In this document: positions 23,177 through 31,984 of the stretch, one piece after another
Layout: every line of letters begins with the position of its first letter
How positions within the stretch are numbered: position 1 is the first letter of the stretch
DNA from: JAFLCM01 sp964510955
GTDB taxonomy: Bacteria; Planctomycetota; Phycisphaerae; Phycisphaerales; UBA1924
Direction of reading: 5' to 3'
Length of the DNA stretch: 64,000 nucleotides
Assembly (NCBI GenBank): GCA_964510955.1
Contig: CAZEDW010000008.1
Span: 1-64,000 of the forward strand
The notes under the pieces: model-generated
The model's database searches: none
What the model was told of the DNA's origin: nothing
What the model saw: only the letters and a program-made list of their open reading frames with translations
Program-made: the position numbers and the translations under genes

Positions 23177-24130
23177 ATGCCCGAACTCCCGGATATCCAG
23201 CTCTACATCGACCTGCTCCGGCCCAGGGTCGTCGGCGCACGAATCCAGCGGGTGCGAGTGCGCGCCGTTTCGCTCCTGCGCACGTTTGACCCGGCGCCGG
23301 AAGCGGGCGAGGGACGCCTGGTGACCGCGGTCTCCCGCCTCGGCAAGCGCATCGTGCTGCACGCCGAGGAAGAACTTGCCTATGTGATCCACCTGATGAT
23401 CGCCGGACGGCTGCGCTGGCGGGACGGGCCGCAGGGCGCGGGCGTGAAACCGAGCTCGGGGCGCATCGATCAGGCGAGCTTCGAGTTCGACCGCGGCGCG
23501 CTCACGCTCACCGAGGCGGGCGCCAAGAAACGGGCGACGCTGCACGTCACCCAGGGGCGCGAACCGCTCGCCGCGCTTGACCCGGGCGGTCTGGACGTGC
23601 GATCGTGCGACCCCACCGCCTTCGCCTCGGCTCTCCGCTCGGAGAATCGGACCGTGAAGCGCCGCCTGACCGAGCCGCGTGTCTTTGACGGGATCGGCAA
23701 CGCCTACTCCGACGAGATCCTGCACGCCGCCCGGCTCAGCCCGGTGAAACAAACCGGTTCAATGACGACGGAGGAGTGCACGCGTCTGCACGAGGCCGCC
23801 CGTTCCACGCTGGCCTCTTGGACCCAGCGGTTGCGCGAAGAATTCGGCTTGAACGGCGACGGCACATGCCGGGCGCCGGACGACCCGGGCAGATTCCCGG
23901 GTGCCGGGCAGATCACCGCGTTCCGCCCGGGCTTCGCGGTCCACGGGCGGTACGGCAAGCCGTGCCCCTCGTGCGGCACTGCGGTGCAACGCATCGTGTA
24001 CGCCCAGAACGAGTGCAACTACTGCCCGCGATGCCAGACCGGCGGCAAACTCCTGGCCGACCGCGCGATGTCGCGCCTGCTCAAAGGCGACTGGCCCCGG
24101 ACCATCGAGGAGCTTGAGGGTGCCGGGTGA
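23177..24130 (+). CDS. Fpg/Nei-family DNA glycosylase
   Basis: This base-excision repair enzyme has 317 residues. After Met removal the N-terminal P-E-L-P-D gives the catalytic Pro and Glu. S-R-L-G-K-R-I supplies the conserved Lys, G-I-G-N-A-Y-S-D-E-I-L the helix-two-turn-helix region, and the C-terminal zinc finger is C-P-S-C...C-N-Y-C-P-R-C. The G-I-G-N-A-Y-S-D-E-I-L wording is closer to Nei-like members than to classical MutM, so the lesion preference (8-oxoG or oxidised pyrimidine) is uncertain. An insertion before the zinc finger makes it longer than E. coli Fpg (269). Confidence 0.9.
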   Translation: MPELPDIQLYIDLLRPRVVGARIQRVRVRAVSLLRTFDPAPEAGEGRLVTAVSRLGKRIVLHAEEELAYVIHLMIAGRLRWRDGPQGAGVKPSSGRIDQASFEFDRGALTLTEAGAKKRATLHVTQGREPLAALDPGGLDVRSCDPTAFASALRSENRTVKRRLTEPRVFDGIGNAYSDEILHAARLSPVKQTGSMTTEECTRLHEAARSTLASWTQRLREEFGLNGDGTCRAPDDPGRFPGAGQITAFRPGFAVHGRYGKPCPSCGTAVQRIVYAQNECNYCPRCQTGGKLLADRAMSRLLKGDWPRTIEELEGAG

Positions 24131-24159
24131 TGCGCCGCCGAGCCCGGTCGGCTCACGCG

Positions 24160-26637
24160 TCAGTTAGCCTTCGGCTCGAGCTTCAGCACGCTGACGGCGG
24201 CGCCCGGCGTCAGCGGCGTCGGCTCACCCCGGACCCAGGCGCCCTGCATGTCACGGTAGTGGTCCGACATCGGGTGTCCCGACTGGCCGCACGGCAGCTC
24301 GCAGATGCCGGTCTCCTCGCGTCCCGGAGAAACCACCAGCCGCTCGCTGGCCCCGAAGCCGGCGGCGTTCACGCGGACCGTGTTGGTGTCTCCCGGCAGC
24401 GGGTCCGGCGGCATGTCGAGCAGCCCCTTGAGTGCCGGCACCACCGCCAGCGACGCCGAGAGCGGGTGCTCGATCTTCGCGCGGCTCAGGTCGCCCCATG
24501 TGGTTGCCAGACCCTTCTTTGGTCCGGTTGTTTGGAGGTCCTTGACGGCATCGGCGAGGGCCGCTCGGAACAACGCCGGCCAGTCGGCGTACTTCGGGGC
24601 CAGCAGGTGCATCGGGCGAGCTTCAAGCAGCGCGCGCAATGGTTCCTCGTCCTGGAACCAGCGGTAACGGAACCCGGGGTCGAGCTTTTCACACGCCTGC
24701 ACAAGCGGCCCGATCGCCTCGGTGCGCAACCGCTGACGGAACCGGTGCAGCAGCGCGAAGCCCGCCTGGTCGACGTCGGCTCGCCCGCTCCATGAACGGA
24801 CGACCGCGGCAACCCCGCCGAGCGAAGCGTCACCCTTGCCAGCCTCGCACACCTCCAGGGCCAGGTCTTTGTAGAAGTCCATCAGAGACTGGCGGGTGTC
24901 GAGCTGGATTGCCAGGAGATCGGCCTCGTTCAGTTTTTCCCTGGCGTGGAGCAGCTCGCCGATACGCGCGGCCCTGGCGCCGTTGGCCCACGCCGAGCCG
25001 AACGCGCCGGCACGATCCGCGGGCATGGTGCGCTGGTTGGCCGTGGCCAAAGCCCCACCCGGCGGATCAATGATGCGGGGGCGGTCCTTGTCGTCGAGCC
25101 AGCCGACCCATGCGGGCGTCTCGCCGCCCGAGCCGGGCGCGGCCCACGACGCCGGGAAAGACCCATCAAACCCGCGCCGCAGAGGGATCGCGCCGCTGAT
25201 CACCCACGCGATGCGCCCGGTCGACGACGCGAGCAGCACGTTCTGAGGGGGGCCGTGCCACGAGCCGGCGATGCGCACGCCGTCCTCGAGACTCCCGGCG
25301 GTGAAGAGGTCGAGGAGATTGAGGTTGGTCTGGTCGGTATCGTGCGCGATCCAGCGCGATACCAGCGGTCGCTTCTGGGCATCGGTGCGGGTGACCGGAC
25401 CCCAACGCGTGACGCGCAGCTCCAGCCGTTGGGCCGAACCACCCGCGACATCGAGCTGTTCGACGCGCCGGCCGAAGGCCTCGGTTCCGCCGTCGGGCGT
25501 CCGGTAGCGGTCGGGGTTCTTCGGGTCGGTCTCAACGACAATCCAGTCCTCAAAGTCGCCCTCAACGTTGGTGAATCCCCAGGCGAGCGAGCCGTTCGAT
25601 CCCGCGATGATCCCCGGGACCCCGGGAAGCGAAAGCCCATCGAGCCTGCGGCCCCCCCACGCCAGGCGCACCCGGAACCACATCGCCGGCACCTTGAGCG
25701 CCAGGTGCATGTCGTTGGCGAGGATCGCGGCGCCTGTCGGAGTTCGGTTGCCGGCGACAGCGAAGCAGTTCGAGCCGACGGGCGCCGCCTCGTCCACGAT
25801 CGCGTCCGGAGTGTCGGCGAAGGACCCCTTGATGGCCGCGGCACGGCCTCCCGAGGGGGCGCCGCGCTCACCCTCGGGGATCGTGGCGGGCCTGACCGGG
25901 TCGCGGAGGTTCATCACCTCCGGGCCGGGCACTCGGGGCTTCCCGGCCGGGGATGCGGGGTCCTGGAGAAGCGGCGCGTCCCATCGAGTGCGATCGGGCG
26001 TAAGGAATCGCACCATGTCCTGTGGCAGCGCCTGCCGCATCGTGCCGGTCATGAACTCGAAATCGCGGTTGAGCGCCAGCGTGTCCCACATGGTGTACTG
26101 CACCAGGAGCGTGTCACGCTCGGACCAGGGCTTGAGCGGGGCGCGGAGGATCGCGTGTTCCGGGGGAGGCGCCCCGAGGTGAGCCAGCCCCGCGTTCACG
26201 CCCCGCGCATAGGCGGCCAGCATCGCCCTGTGGTGTGCCGGCAGCCGCCGGAGCACCTCGTCGGCACGGCGCTCGAAGTCGTGCGGCCGCAGCTTTTTGT
26301 CGAGCTCGATGGCCGCCGCGCCGAAGAGCTCAGAAAGCCGCCCGGCGGCGTAGCGGCGCAGGGCGTCCATCTGGGCGAAGCGCTCCTGGGCGTGAACAAA
26401 CCCCTCGGCCTCGAACGCGTCATCGGACCCTGAGGCGGAGACCGTGACGACGCCCTGGGCGTCTCGCGCGACTTCGACCGGCGCGAGCAGACCCGGGATG
26501 GCCAGCGTGCCGCGCGTGACCGGCAGCGATGCGATCAGCACGCCGCGGGCGTAGAGAAACCCGACCGCCCCGAGGATCACCGCGAGCGGGAGTGCGAGCA
26601 ACGCGAATCGCTTGATCCATCGCCACATGCTGGGCAT
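24160..26637 (-). CDS. Penicillin-acylase-family N-terminal nucleophile hydrolase
   Basis: The protein has 825 residues. An N-terminal transmembrane/signal segment (F-A-L-L-A-L-P-L-A-V-I-L-G) precedes the alpha-subunit region (Q-E-R-F-A-Q-M-D, A-Y-A-R-G-V-N-A). The autoprocessing site is G288-S289-N, making Ser289 the nucleophile of the beta subunit, followed by A-N-D-M-H-L and F-T-N-V-E-G-D. These amidases hydrolyse acylated amides such as penicillins or acyl-homoserine lactones; the substrate here is unknown. An alternative ATG three codons later (M-W-R-W) is preceded at seven bases by CACAAT and may be the true start. It is convergent with the glycosylase gene. Confidence 0.88.
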   Translation of the reverse strand: MPSMWRWIKRFALLALPLAVILGAVGFLYARGVLIASLPVTRGTLAIPGLLAPVEVARDAQGVVTVSASGSDDAFEAEGFVHAQERFAQMDALRRYAAGRLSELFGAAAIELDKKLRPHDFERRADEVLRRLPAHHRAMLAAYARGVNAGLAHLGAPPPEHAILRAPLKPWSERDTLLVQYTMWDTLALNRDFEFMTGTMRQALPQDMVRFLTPDRTRWDAPLLQDPASPAGKPRVPGPEVMNLRDPVRPATIPEGERGAPSGGRAAAIKGSFADTPDAIVDEAAPVGSNCFAVAGNRTPTGAAILANDMHLALKVPAMWFRVRLAWGGRRLDGLSLPGVPGIIAGSNGSLAWGFTNVEGDFEDWIVVETDPKNPDRYRTPDGGTEAFGRRVEQLDVAGGSAQRLELRVTRWGPVTRTDAQKRPLVSRWIAHDTDQTNLNLLDLFTAGSLEDGVRIAGSWHGPPQNVLLASSTGRIAWVISGAIPLRRGFDGSFPASWAAPGSGGETPAWVGWLDDKDRPRIIDPPGGALATANQRTMPADRAGAFGSAWANGARAARIGELLHAREKLNEADLLAIQLDTRQSLMDFYKDLALEVCEAGKGDASLGGVAAVVRSWSGRADVDQAGFALLHRFRQRLRTEAIGPLVQACEKLDPGFRYRWFQDEEPLRALLEARPMHLLAPKYADWPALFRAALADAVKDLQTTGPKKGLATTWGDLSRAKIEHPLSASLAVVPALKGLLDMPPDPLPGDTNTVRVNAAGFGASERLVVSPGREETGICELPCGQSGHPMSDHYRDMQGAWVRGEPTPLTPGAAVSVLKLEPKAN

Positions 26638-26645
26638 TGTGCGCG

Positions 26646-26675
26646 AAAAAGCGCCCCGCGGTGGCCGCGGGGCGC
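26646..26675 (-). terminator. Terminator of the sugar dehydrogenase gene
   Basis: On the minus strand GCGCCCCGCGG and CCGCGGGGCGC form an eleven-base-pair stem with a three-base loop, followed by five T residues. Confidence 0.9.
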
Positions 26676-26716
26676 AAGTGGACGGATTCTTTCAGTCTCA
26701 CGGCGTTCGGAGCCAC

Positions 26717-28582
26717 TCAGGGGCAGGGCACGCCGAACACGCCCAGGAGCGCGACGAGGTCCGAGGTGTTGATGCAGGCGTCGCCGGCGTCGAGGTTCGC
26801 GTTGTCGTTGTAGTTGGGGTCGCCGCGGCAGGTGCCGAAGGCGCCCAGCAGCTGGGTGAGGTCGGCGGTGTTGCGCTGGCCGTCGCCGTTGATGTCGCCG
26901 GGGCACGGCGGCGGCGCGATGGTGGTGAAGTTCTGGCTGAACGGGACGGAGTTGGTGGTGCCGTTGGCGTTGGTGGCGGTGGCGCCCCAGTAGTAGGTCT
27001 GCCCGTTGGAAAGGGCGCCGCCGGGAACGTTGTAGCTCAGCGTGCCCAGGCCGCTGGCGGATGCGACGACGTTGGTCAGGCCCGCGTCGGTGGCGACCTT
27101 GACGCCGTAGGTGGCGGCGTTGGACGAGGTGCCCCAGGTGAGGGTGGGGGTCAGCGAGACGCCCGTGGCGTTCGGCGCGGGCGACATCAGAGCCATCGCG
27201 AAGGGCGCCTCGCACGTATCGGGGATGGTGTTGTTGTTGGCGTCGGCGACCGAGCCGTCCATGATCTCCTGGCAATCCGGGCGACCGTTGGCGTTGCAGT
27301 CGGCGGGGGCCGTGCCGCCGTTGCGGACGATCTTCCAGACGGTGCCGGCGGTCGTGTTGTGCCCGGCGGTGATGTAAATCTCGCCGTAGGCGTCGCGCCC
27401 GAACGAGGTGATTCCGCCCATGCCGGCATTCTGCAGCGAGCTGGTCCAGTTGGTGGCGGCCGAGAAGGTGTTGGCGGCGACGTTGGCGCGGACGGAGAAG
27501 AACCAGCGGTTGCAGTAGTCGGCGAAGAAGTAGGTGCCCTGCAGCCCCGGGATGGCGCAGCCGCGGTAGACCATGCCGCCCGTGATCGAGCAGCCGGTCA
27601 GGTTGGTGGGGGCGACGGCCGAGGAGTGCCCGTACTTGAGCAGGATGGGCACGTTGTTGACGCCGTACGCCGGGCAAAGCCCGCCGTTGGAGTTGAACGA
27701 CACATCCGACTCGAAGCAGCGCCAGCCGTAGTTGCGCCCGCCCATGTTGCCGTTGATGTCGGCGGGCTGCACGTCGATCTCTTCCCAGATGTTCTGGCCC
27801 ACGTCGGCGATGTAGAGGTCGCCGGTGGCGGGGTCGAAGTCGTTGCGCCAGGGGTTGCGGACGCCGTAGGCCCAGATTTCCTTGCGGATATTCGGATCGC
27901 CGCTGCCTGCGAACGGGTTGGTGGGCGGGATGCCGTAGAGGCCGCCGGGGCCGTTGTTCCCGTCGACGTCGAACCGGAGGATCTTGCCGAGGCAGGTATT
28001 GAGGTCCTGGCCGTTGCCGATGGTGGCGTTGTGACCGGTGCCGGAGTCGTTGGCGCCGCCCCCGTCACCGATGGACAGGTAGAGGTAGCCGTCGGGCCCG
28101 AACTTCAGCCAGCCGCCGTTGTGATTGGTGGCGGGATCGGACTGCGTGAAGATGATGGTGCCCGGCGTGAGGAGCTGGTTGGGGTTCCCCGGGTTGCGCT
28201 GAAAGACAGCGAGGTTGTCGGCGCCGGACGTGGTGTAGTAGATGTACACCTTTCCGTTCGTGGCGTAGTTGGGGTGGAAGGCCAGGCCGAGCAGGCCCTG
28301 CTCGTCGCCGGTGGCGACGGTCTGGGTCACAAAGGTGCCGATGAGGTTGTAGTTGGGCAGGCCGTAGATTTTCACGGCGCCAGCGGACGCCACGCCGCCT
28401 GACTGACGCTGCTCGCACACGAAGATGCGGCTGTAATCACCGGGGGCGTTGGTGACCCACACCGGGTTGGCAATGCCGCTGATCACCTGCTGCGAGGTGA
28501 TCGACTGAGCGCTCGCGCCACCGGCCAAGAGCCCCACACCGGCGACAATCGCACCGGCGATGAATCCGCTGAACTTGCTCAC
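26717..28582 (-). CDS. Secreted PQQ-type sugar (glucose/sorbosone) dehydrogenase-like protein with dockerin tail
   Basis: This protein of 621 residues has a signal peptide (I-A-G-A-I-V-A-G-V-G-L-L-A-G-G-A-S-A) and a six-bladed GSDH/Hip-like propeller: G-L-L-G-L-A-F-H-P-N-Y, L-Y-L-S-I-G-D-G-G, G-K-I-L-R-F-D-V-D-G, G-V-R-N-P-W-R-N-D-F-D and I-A-D-V-G-Q-N. A fibronectin-III-like module (A-T-G-V-S-L-T-P-T-L-T-W) follows, then two dockerin-like repeats (C-P-G-D-I-N-G-D-G-Q and a longer Ca-loop variant) ending G-V-P-C-P. It probably oxidises sugars outside the cytoplasm with PQQ, although cofactor residues were not individually checked. The terminator is strong and the start follows a GGAG. Confidence 0.87.
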   Translation of the reverse strand: MSKFSGFIAGAIVAGVGLLAGGASAQSITSQQVISGIANPVWVTNAPGDYSRIFVCEQRQSGGVASAGAVKIYGLPNYNLIGTFVTQTVATGDEQGLLGLAFHPNYATNGKVYIYYTTSGADNLAVFQRNPGNPNQLLTPGTIIFTQSDPATNHNGGWLKFGPDGYLYLSIGDGGGANDSGTGHNATIGNGQDLNTCLGKILRFDVDGNNGPGGLYGIPPTNPFAGSGDPNIRKEIWAYGVRNPWRNDFDPATGDLYIADVGQNIWEEIDVQPADINGNMGGRNYGWRCFESDVSFNSNGGLCPAYGVNNVPILLKYGHSSAVAPTNLTGCSITGGMVYRGCAIPGLQGTYFFADYCNRWFFSVRANVAANTFSAATNWTSSLQNAGMGGITSFGRDAYGEIYITAGHNTTAGTVWKIVRNGGTAPADCNANGRPDCQEIMDGSVADANNNTIPDTCEAPFAMALMSPAPNATGVSLTPTLTWGTSSNAATYGVKVATDAGLTNVVASASGLGTLSYNVPGGALSNGQTYYWGATATNANGTTNSVPFSQNFTTIAPPPCPGDINGDGQRNTADLTQLLGAFGTCRGDPNYNDNANLDAGDACINTSDLVALLGVFGVPCP

Positions 28583-28852
28583 GTTTGGTCTCCTCCGAGG
28601 GCCCGATCAGGGCCGATGCACAAGCGCGGCGTGGCCGCTCCACGCCTCATTTCTTCGGACATTCCCCCACGACTCCCAAGCCTAGCGTCCCGCCGCGCCG
28701 AAACGTACGAGTGTTCCGGAATCCTGTCGGACCGAAACTGGCCGCCATGTGCCGGCGCACGCGCCGCGGCGGCCCACCGGTTACCGGACAGGCGACTCCG
28801 CCGACGACAGACGCTTACACTCCGCTCCGACTCTGGGTGTCACGCCCACCCC

Positions 28853-31063
28853 ATGACCTGCTCCTCACCCAATCAACCCCCTACCAAGCCGCAAGTTGCG
28901 GCGGCCGCGGGTTCTCAGCGTCCGGCCCCGGGCAAGTCCGTCCCGCTGACGGTCATCTCCGCAAACAAAACTGTCATCAAGGCGTCCAAGAGCGGCCCGC
29001 GCCGCGCAGCGGCGCTCATTCTCGTCCACGTGCTCATGGCGGTTCATATCGCGTGGTGGCTGCTGCGCGGGGACGTGCTGACGCCAGTCGAGCCATCGGA
29101 ATCCATGCAGACGCTGGAGCAGGGTGTCGTCAACGCCGGATTCGTCTTCTTCGCCTCGGCGATGGCGCTGCAGTGGGTCTTCGGGCGGTTCATGTGCGGC
29201 TGGGCCTGCCACCTGGTCGCGGTGCAGGACCTGTGCGGGTGGATCCTTGGGAAGTTCGGTGTGCGCCCGCACCCGTTCCGATCGCGCCTGCTGATGTGGG
29301 CGCCGCTGGTGCTGGCCCTGTACATGTTCGTGTGGCCCACGGCCAAGCGTGTGTTGCTTTTCCCGTTTGTCGAGCCCCGCTGGCCGGCCCTCGCTGAGCT
29401 GATGGGCCGCCCCGCGCCGTTCCCGGCGCAGGGCTTCACCCTTCGCTTCGCCACCAACGATTTCTGGGCCACGTTTGGGTCCATCGCGGTGGCGGTGCCG
29501 TTCCTGCTGGTGTGCGGCGGGCTGTGTGTGTACTTCCTGGGCGCCAAGGGGTTCTGCAACTACGGGTGCCCGTACGGCGGCTTCTTCACGCCCATCGACC
29601 GAATCTCGCCGGGTCGCATCATCGTGGACCACGCCAAGTGCGAGAGCTGCGGCCACTGCACAGCGGTGTGCACCTCCAACGTGCGCGTGCATGAAGAGAT
29701 CAAGCTGCACGGCATGGTGGTGAACCCCGGCTGCATGAAGTGCCTCGACTGCGTGAGCGTGTGCCCCAACGACGCGCTGCGGTGGGGCCTGACGCTTCCC
29801 CCCGTTCTGAAGAACCATCCGGCGCCAGCCTCCTCGCTCCGGGCGGCCGCCCCGCCACGCCGGCGCTACGACCTCACTTGGCCGCAGGAGCTCGCGCTGA
29901 CCGTGGTGTTCCTGGGGTCGTTCTGGAGCCTGCGTGGGGCGTACGAGCTGATCCCGATCCTCTTTGCGATGGGGCTCGCCGGCTGCGTCACATTCCTGTG
30001 CTGGAAACTCTGGCAACTGCTTACCGCGCGCGACACCCGCGTGCTGGGACTGCAACTGAAGCGCCAGGGCCGGCTGCGCGGAGCCGGGGTGACCTTCGCC
30101 GGGGCGATGATCCTGCTGCTGGTCCTGATCGCCCACACGGGGGTCGTCAACTACTTCCGCGTGCGCGGCGACAGGATCTTCGAGCGCATCGCGGTCCCGA
30201 AGGAAGCGCTGCTGACCCCCGGCGCCCCACCGCCGCCTGAAACCGCGGCCGCGGATGCGCGGCGGGCGCTGGCGTACTACGAGCGGGCCGCCCCGTGGTG
30301 GCGCGGCGGGATCGCGCTGGGCAACAACCTCTTCATCGAGAAGAACGCCGCCCAGCTCTACCTTATGGCCGGCGACCCCGGTTCGTGCGAGGCGGCACTG
30401 CGCCGGCTGCAGGCCAGCGCGGGCGAGCAGGACGAGCTGACCAACGACATCGCCCGCGTGATGCGTCTGCGGGGCAACGGCGCCGAAGCCGACAAGCTGG
30501 TCGCCGATGCGCTGCAGCGCCGCCCGGAGTTCTGGAGCGTGCGCGAGCGCCGGGCCGGCGAGTGGATCGGGTCCGGGCGGGCCCGGGAGACCCTGGACGA
30601 CGCCCTGGCGGCGCTCAAGGTCATCCCGATCGGGTGGGAGACGCGCGCCGCTCGGGCCCGGACCCGCGTCATCGCGGCGTGGGCTTTGTCGTCGCTGGGT
30701 CGGTCCGACGAGGCCCTTGTGCAGTTCGAGGAGAGCGTCAAGGAGGCGCCGTCGTACGCCCCGGCGCGAGCGGCGCTCGCCCGCGCACTGCTTCAGTTCA
30801 AGGGCGACGCGCCCAAAGCCGCCGAGCATCTCAGAAGAGCCGCCGAGCTTGACCCCGGCGCACCGGAGCACCTCTTCACCCTCGCCCAGATTGAACTGGG
30901 CAGCGGCAATACCAAGGACGCGATCAAGCTCTTCGAGCGGGCGCTGAAAGTCTCGCGGGGCGACCCCCGGCTTCGCGACGCGGTCTCGCAGATGCTGGCG
31001 CAACCGGGGCTGGAGAGCGAGGCCAGGGCCTGGGACTCGGCGCACCCCGCGGGGAAGAACTGA
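28853..31063 (+). CDS. NapH/NosR-like membrane 4Fe-4S protein fused to TPR domain
   Basis: This protein of 736 residues has transmembrane helices with the NapH/NosR-type pattern F-M-C-G-W-A-C-H and, later, F-C-N-Y-G-C-P-Y-G. Two 4Fe-4S motifs follow: C-E-S-C-G-H-C-T-A-V-C and C-M-K-C-L-D-C-V-S-V-C-P. More helices and then a long soluble region with TPR-like repeats (A-L-V-Q-F-E-E-S-V-K-E-A-P and A-I-K-L-F-E-R-A-L-K) make up the rest. The membrane part should pass electrons across or along the membrane; the TPR part probably recruits a partner. TACACT lies 32 bases before the ATG. Its stop is three bases from the stop of the convergent thioredoxin-like gene. Confidence 0.87.
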   Translation: MTCSSPNQPPTKPQVAAAAGSQRPAPGKSVPLTVISANKTVIKASKSGPRRAAALILVHVLMAVHIAWWLLRGDVLTPVEPSESMQTLEQGVVNAGFVFFASAMALQWVFGRFMCGWACHLVAVQDLCGWILGKFGVRPHPFRSRLLMWAPLVLALYMFVWPTAKRVLLFPFVEPRWPALAELMGRPAPFPAQGFTLRFATNDFWATFGSIAVAVPFLLVCGGLCVYFLGAKGFCNYGCPYGGFFTPIDRISPGRIIVDHAKCESCGHCTAVCTSNVRVHEEIKLHGMVVNPGCMKCLDCVSVCPNDALRWGLTLPPVLKNHPAPASSLRAAAPPRRRYDLTWPQELALTVVFLGSFWSLRGAYELIPILFAMGLAGCVTFLCWKLWQLLTARDTRVLGLQLKRQGRLRGAGVTFAGAMILLLVLIAHTGVVNYFRVRGDRIFERIAVPKEALLTPGAPPPPETAAADARRALAYYERAAPWWRGGIALGNNLFIEKNAAQLYLMAGDPGSCEAALRRLQASAGEQDELTNDIARVMRLRGNGAEADKLVADALQRRPEFWSVRERRAGEWIGSGRARETLDDALAALKVIPIGWETRAARARTRVIAAWALSSLGRSDEALVQFEESVKEAPSYAPARAALARALLQFKGDAPKAAEHLRRAAELDPGAPEHLFTLAQIELGSGNTKDAIKLFERALKVSRGDPRLRDAVSQMLAQPGLESEARAWDSAHPAGKN

Positions 31064-31066
31064 GGT

Positions 31067-31984
31067 TCACAGCGGCTGACCGGACGCGAGCTTCATCGCG
31101 AGCTCCTGGTCAGGGAGCTTAGTGAGGCACTCCTCGCCGCGCCAGACCTTGAGGATGGCGCCGTCCTTCACGATGAACACCGTCGGCGTTGGGAACCACT
31201 CGAACTCATCGATGCCGAGCTTGGCCTTCAGGTCGGGGATGGCGAACTGGCGGACACGCAGGTTGGGGTCGCCGGCGTCGGATTGCTGCTGGTACTGCTC
31301 GACGAAGGGCTTCATCTGCTCGCAGATGTGGCAGGTAGGGTCGAACACAAAGACGTACCACGCGGGCCCGCCCGCCGGTTGATCTCGGATGTCCTTCATC
31401 AGCTCCGAAGCCAGGAGACGGTCCTGGCCGGTTTTGCCCGACTCAACGGTCTTCAGCGGCGGGGCGTTGTGCTGGGCGAAGCAGTAGCCGACATACGTCA
31501 AGCCGCCGTTCAGCAGCAGCACGAGCACGATGAGGCCCTTGGACAGCCGCAGCCCGCCGGCGACCATCAGCGCGATCAGCGCCAGCCCGATGTCGAGCGC
31601 GAGTGTGACACCCAGCGGCGGGGTCCAGAGCACGCCGAAGCACCCGCAGCTCTCGTTGCGGATCGTCCAGTACAGCGAGTAGCCGGCGAATCCGGCGAAC
31701 ATCATCGAGACCAGCGGCCACACGAACTTCCGTCCGTGCCAGGCCATGAGGAGCAGCACGAACACCAGCTCGCCGGCGGCGGCGGCGTAGTCGAGCAGAA
31801 GCCCGCTCTTGAGGCCGTACTCTCCGGGCTGAAGCAGAAACACCTTGGGATTAGGCCCGAGGATCTTTCCCACGGCCGCGAACTGGAGCACGAGCGACAC
31901 CGACAGGGCGACAACGAACGCGCACGCCCGGCTAAAGCCGCCGGCGCGAGCGTCACGCCCCGACTCAAGCGCCGGAGCCGTCAT
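31067..31984 (-). CDS. MauE/DoxX-like membrane protein fused to thioredoxin-like domain
   Basis: The protein has 305 residues. Four transmembrane helices resemble MauE/DoxX, including the short motif C-G-C-F-G between helices as in MauE-type disulfide-related proteins. A thioredoxin-like domain with P-T-C-H-I-C-E-Q (C-x-x-C) and F-P-T-P-T (cis-Pro) follows. It probably moves reducing or oxidising equivalents across the membrane to exported Cys proteins. The start overlaps the DUF1573 stop as ATGA, so the two are translated together. Confidence 0.82.
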   Translation of the reverse strand: MTAPALESGRDARAGGFSRACAFVVALSVSLVLQFAAVGKILGPNPKVFLLQPGEYGLKSGLLLDYAAAAGELVFVLLLMAWHGRKFVWPLVSMMFAGFAGYSLYWTIRNESCGCFGVLWTPPLGVTLALDIGLALIALMVAGGLRLSKGLIVLVLLLNGGLTYVGYCFAQHNAPPLKTVESGKTGQDRLLASELMKDIRDQPAGGPAWYVFVFDPTCHICEQMKPFVEQYQQQSDAGDPNLRVRQFAIPDLKAKLGIDEFEWFPTPTVFIVKDGAILKVWRGEECLTKLPDQELAMKLASGQPL

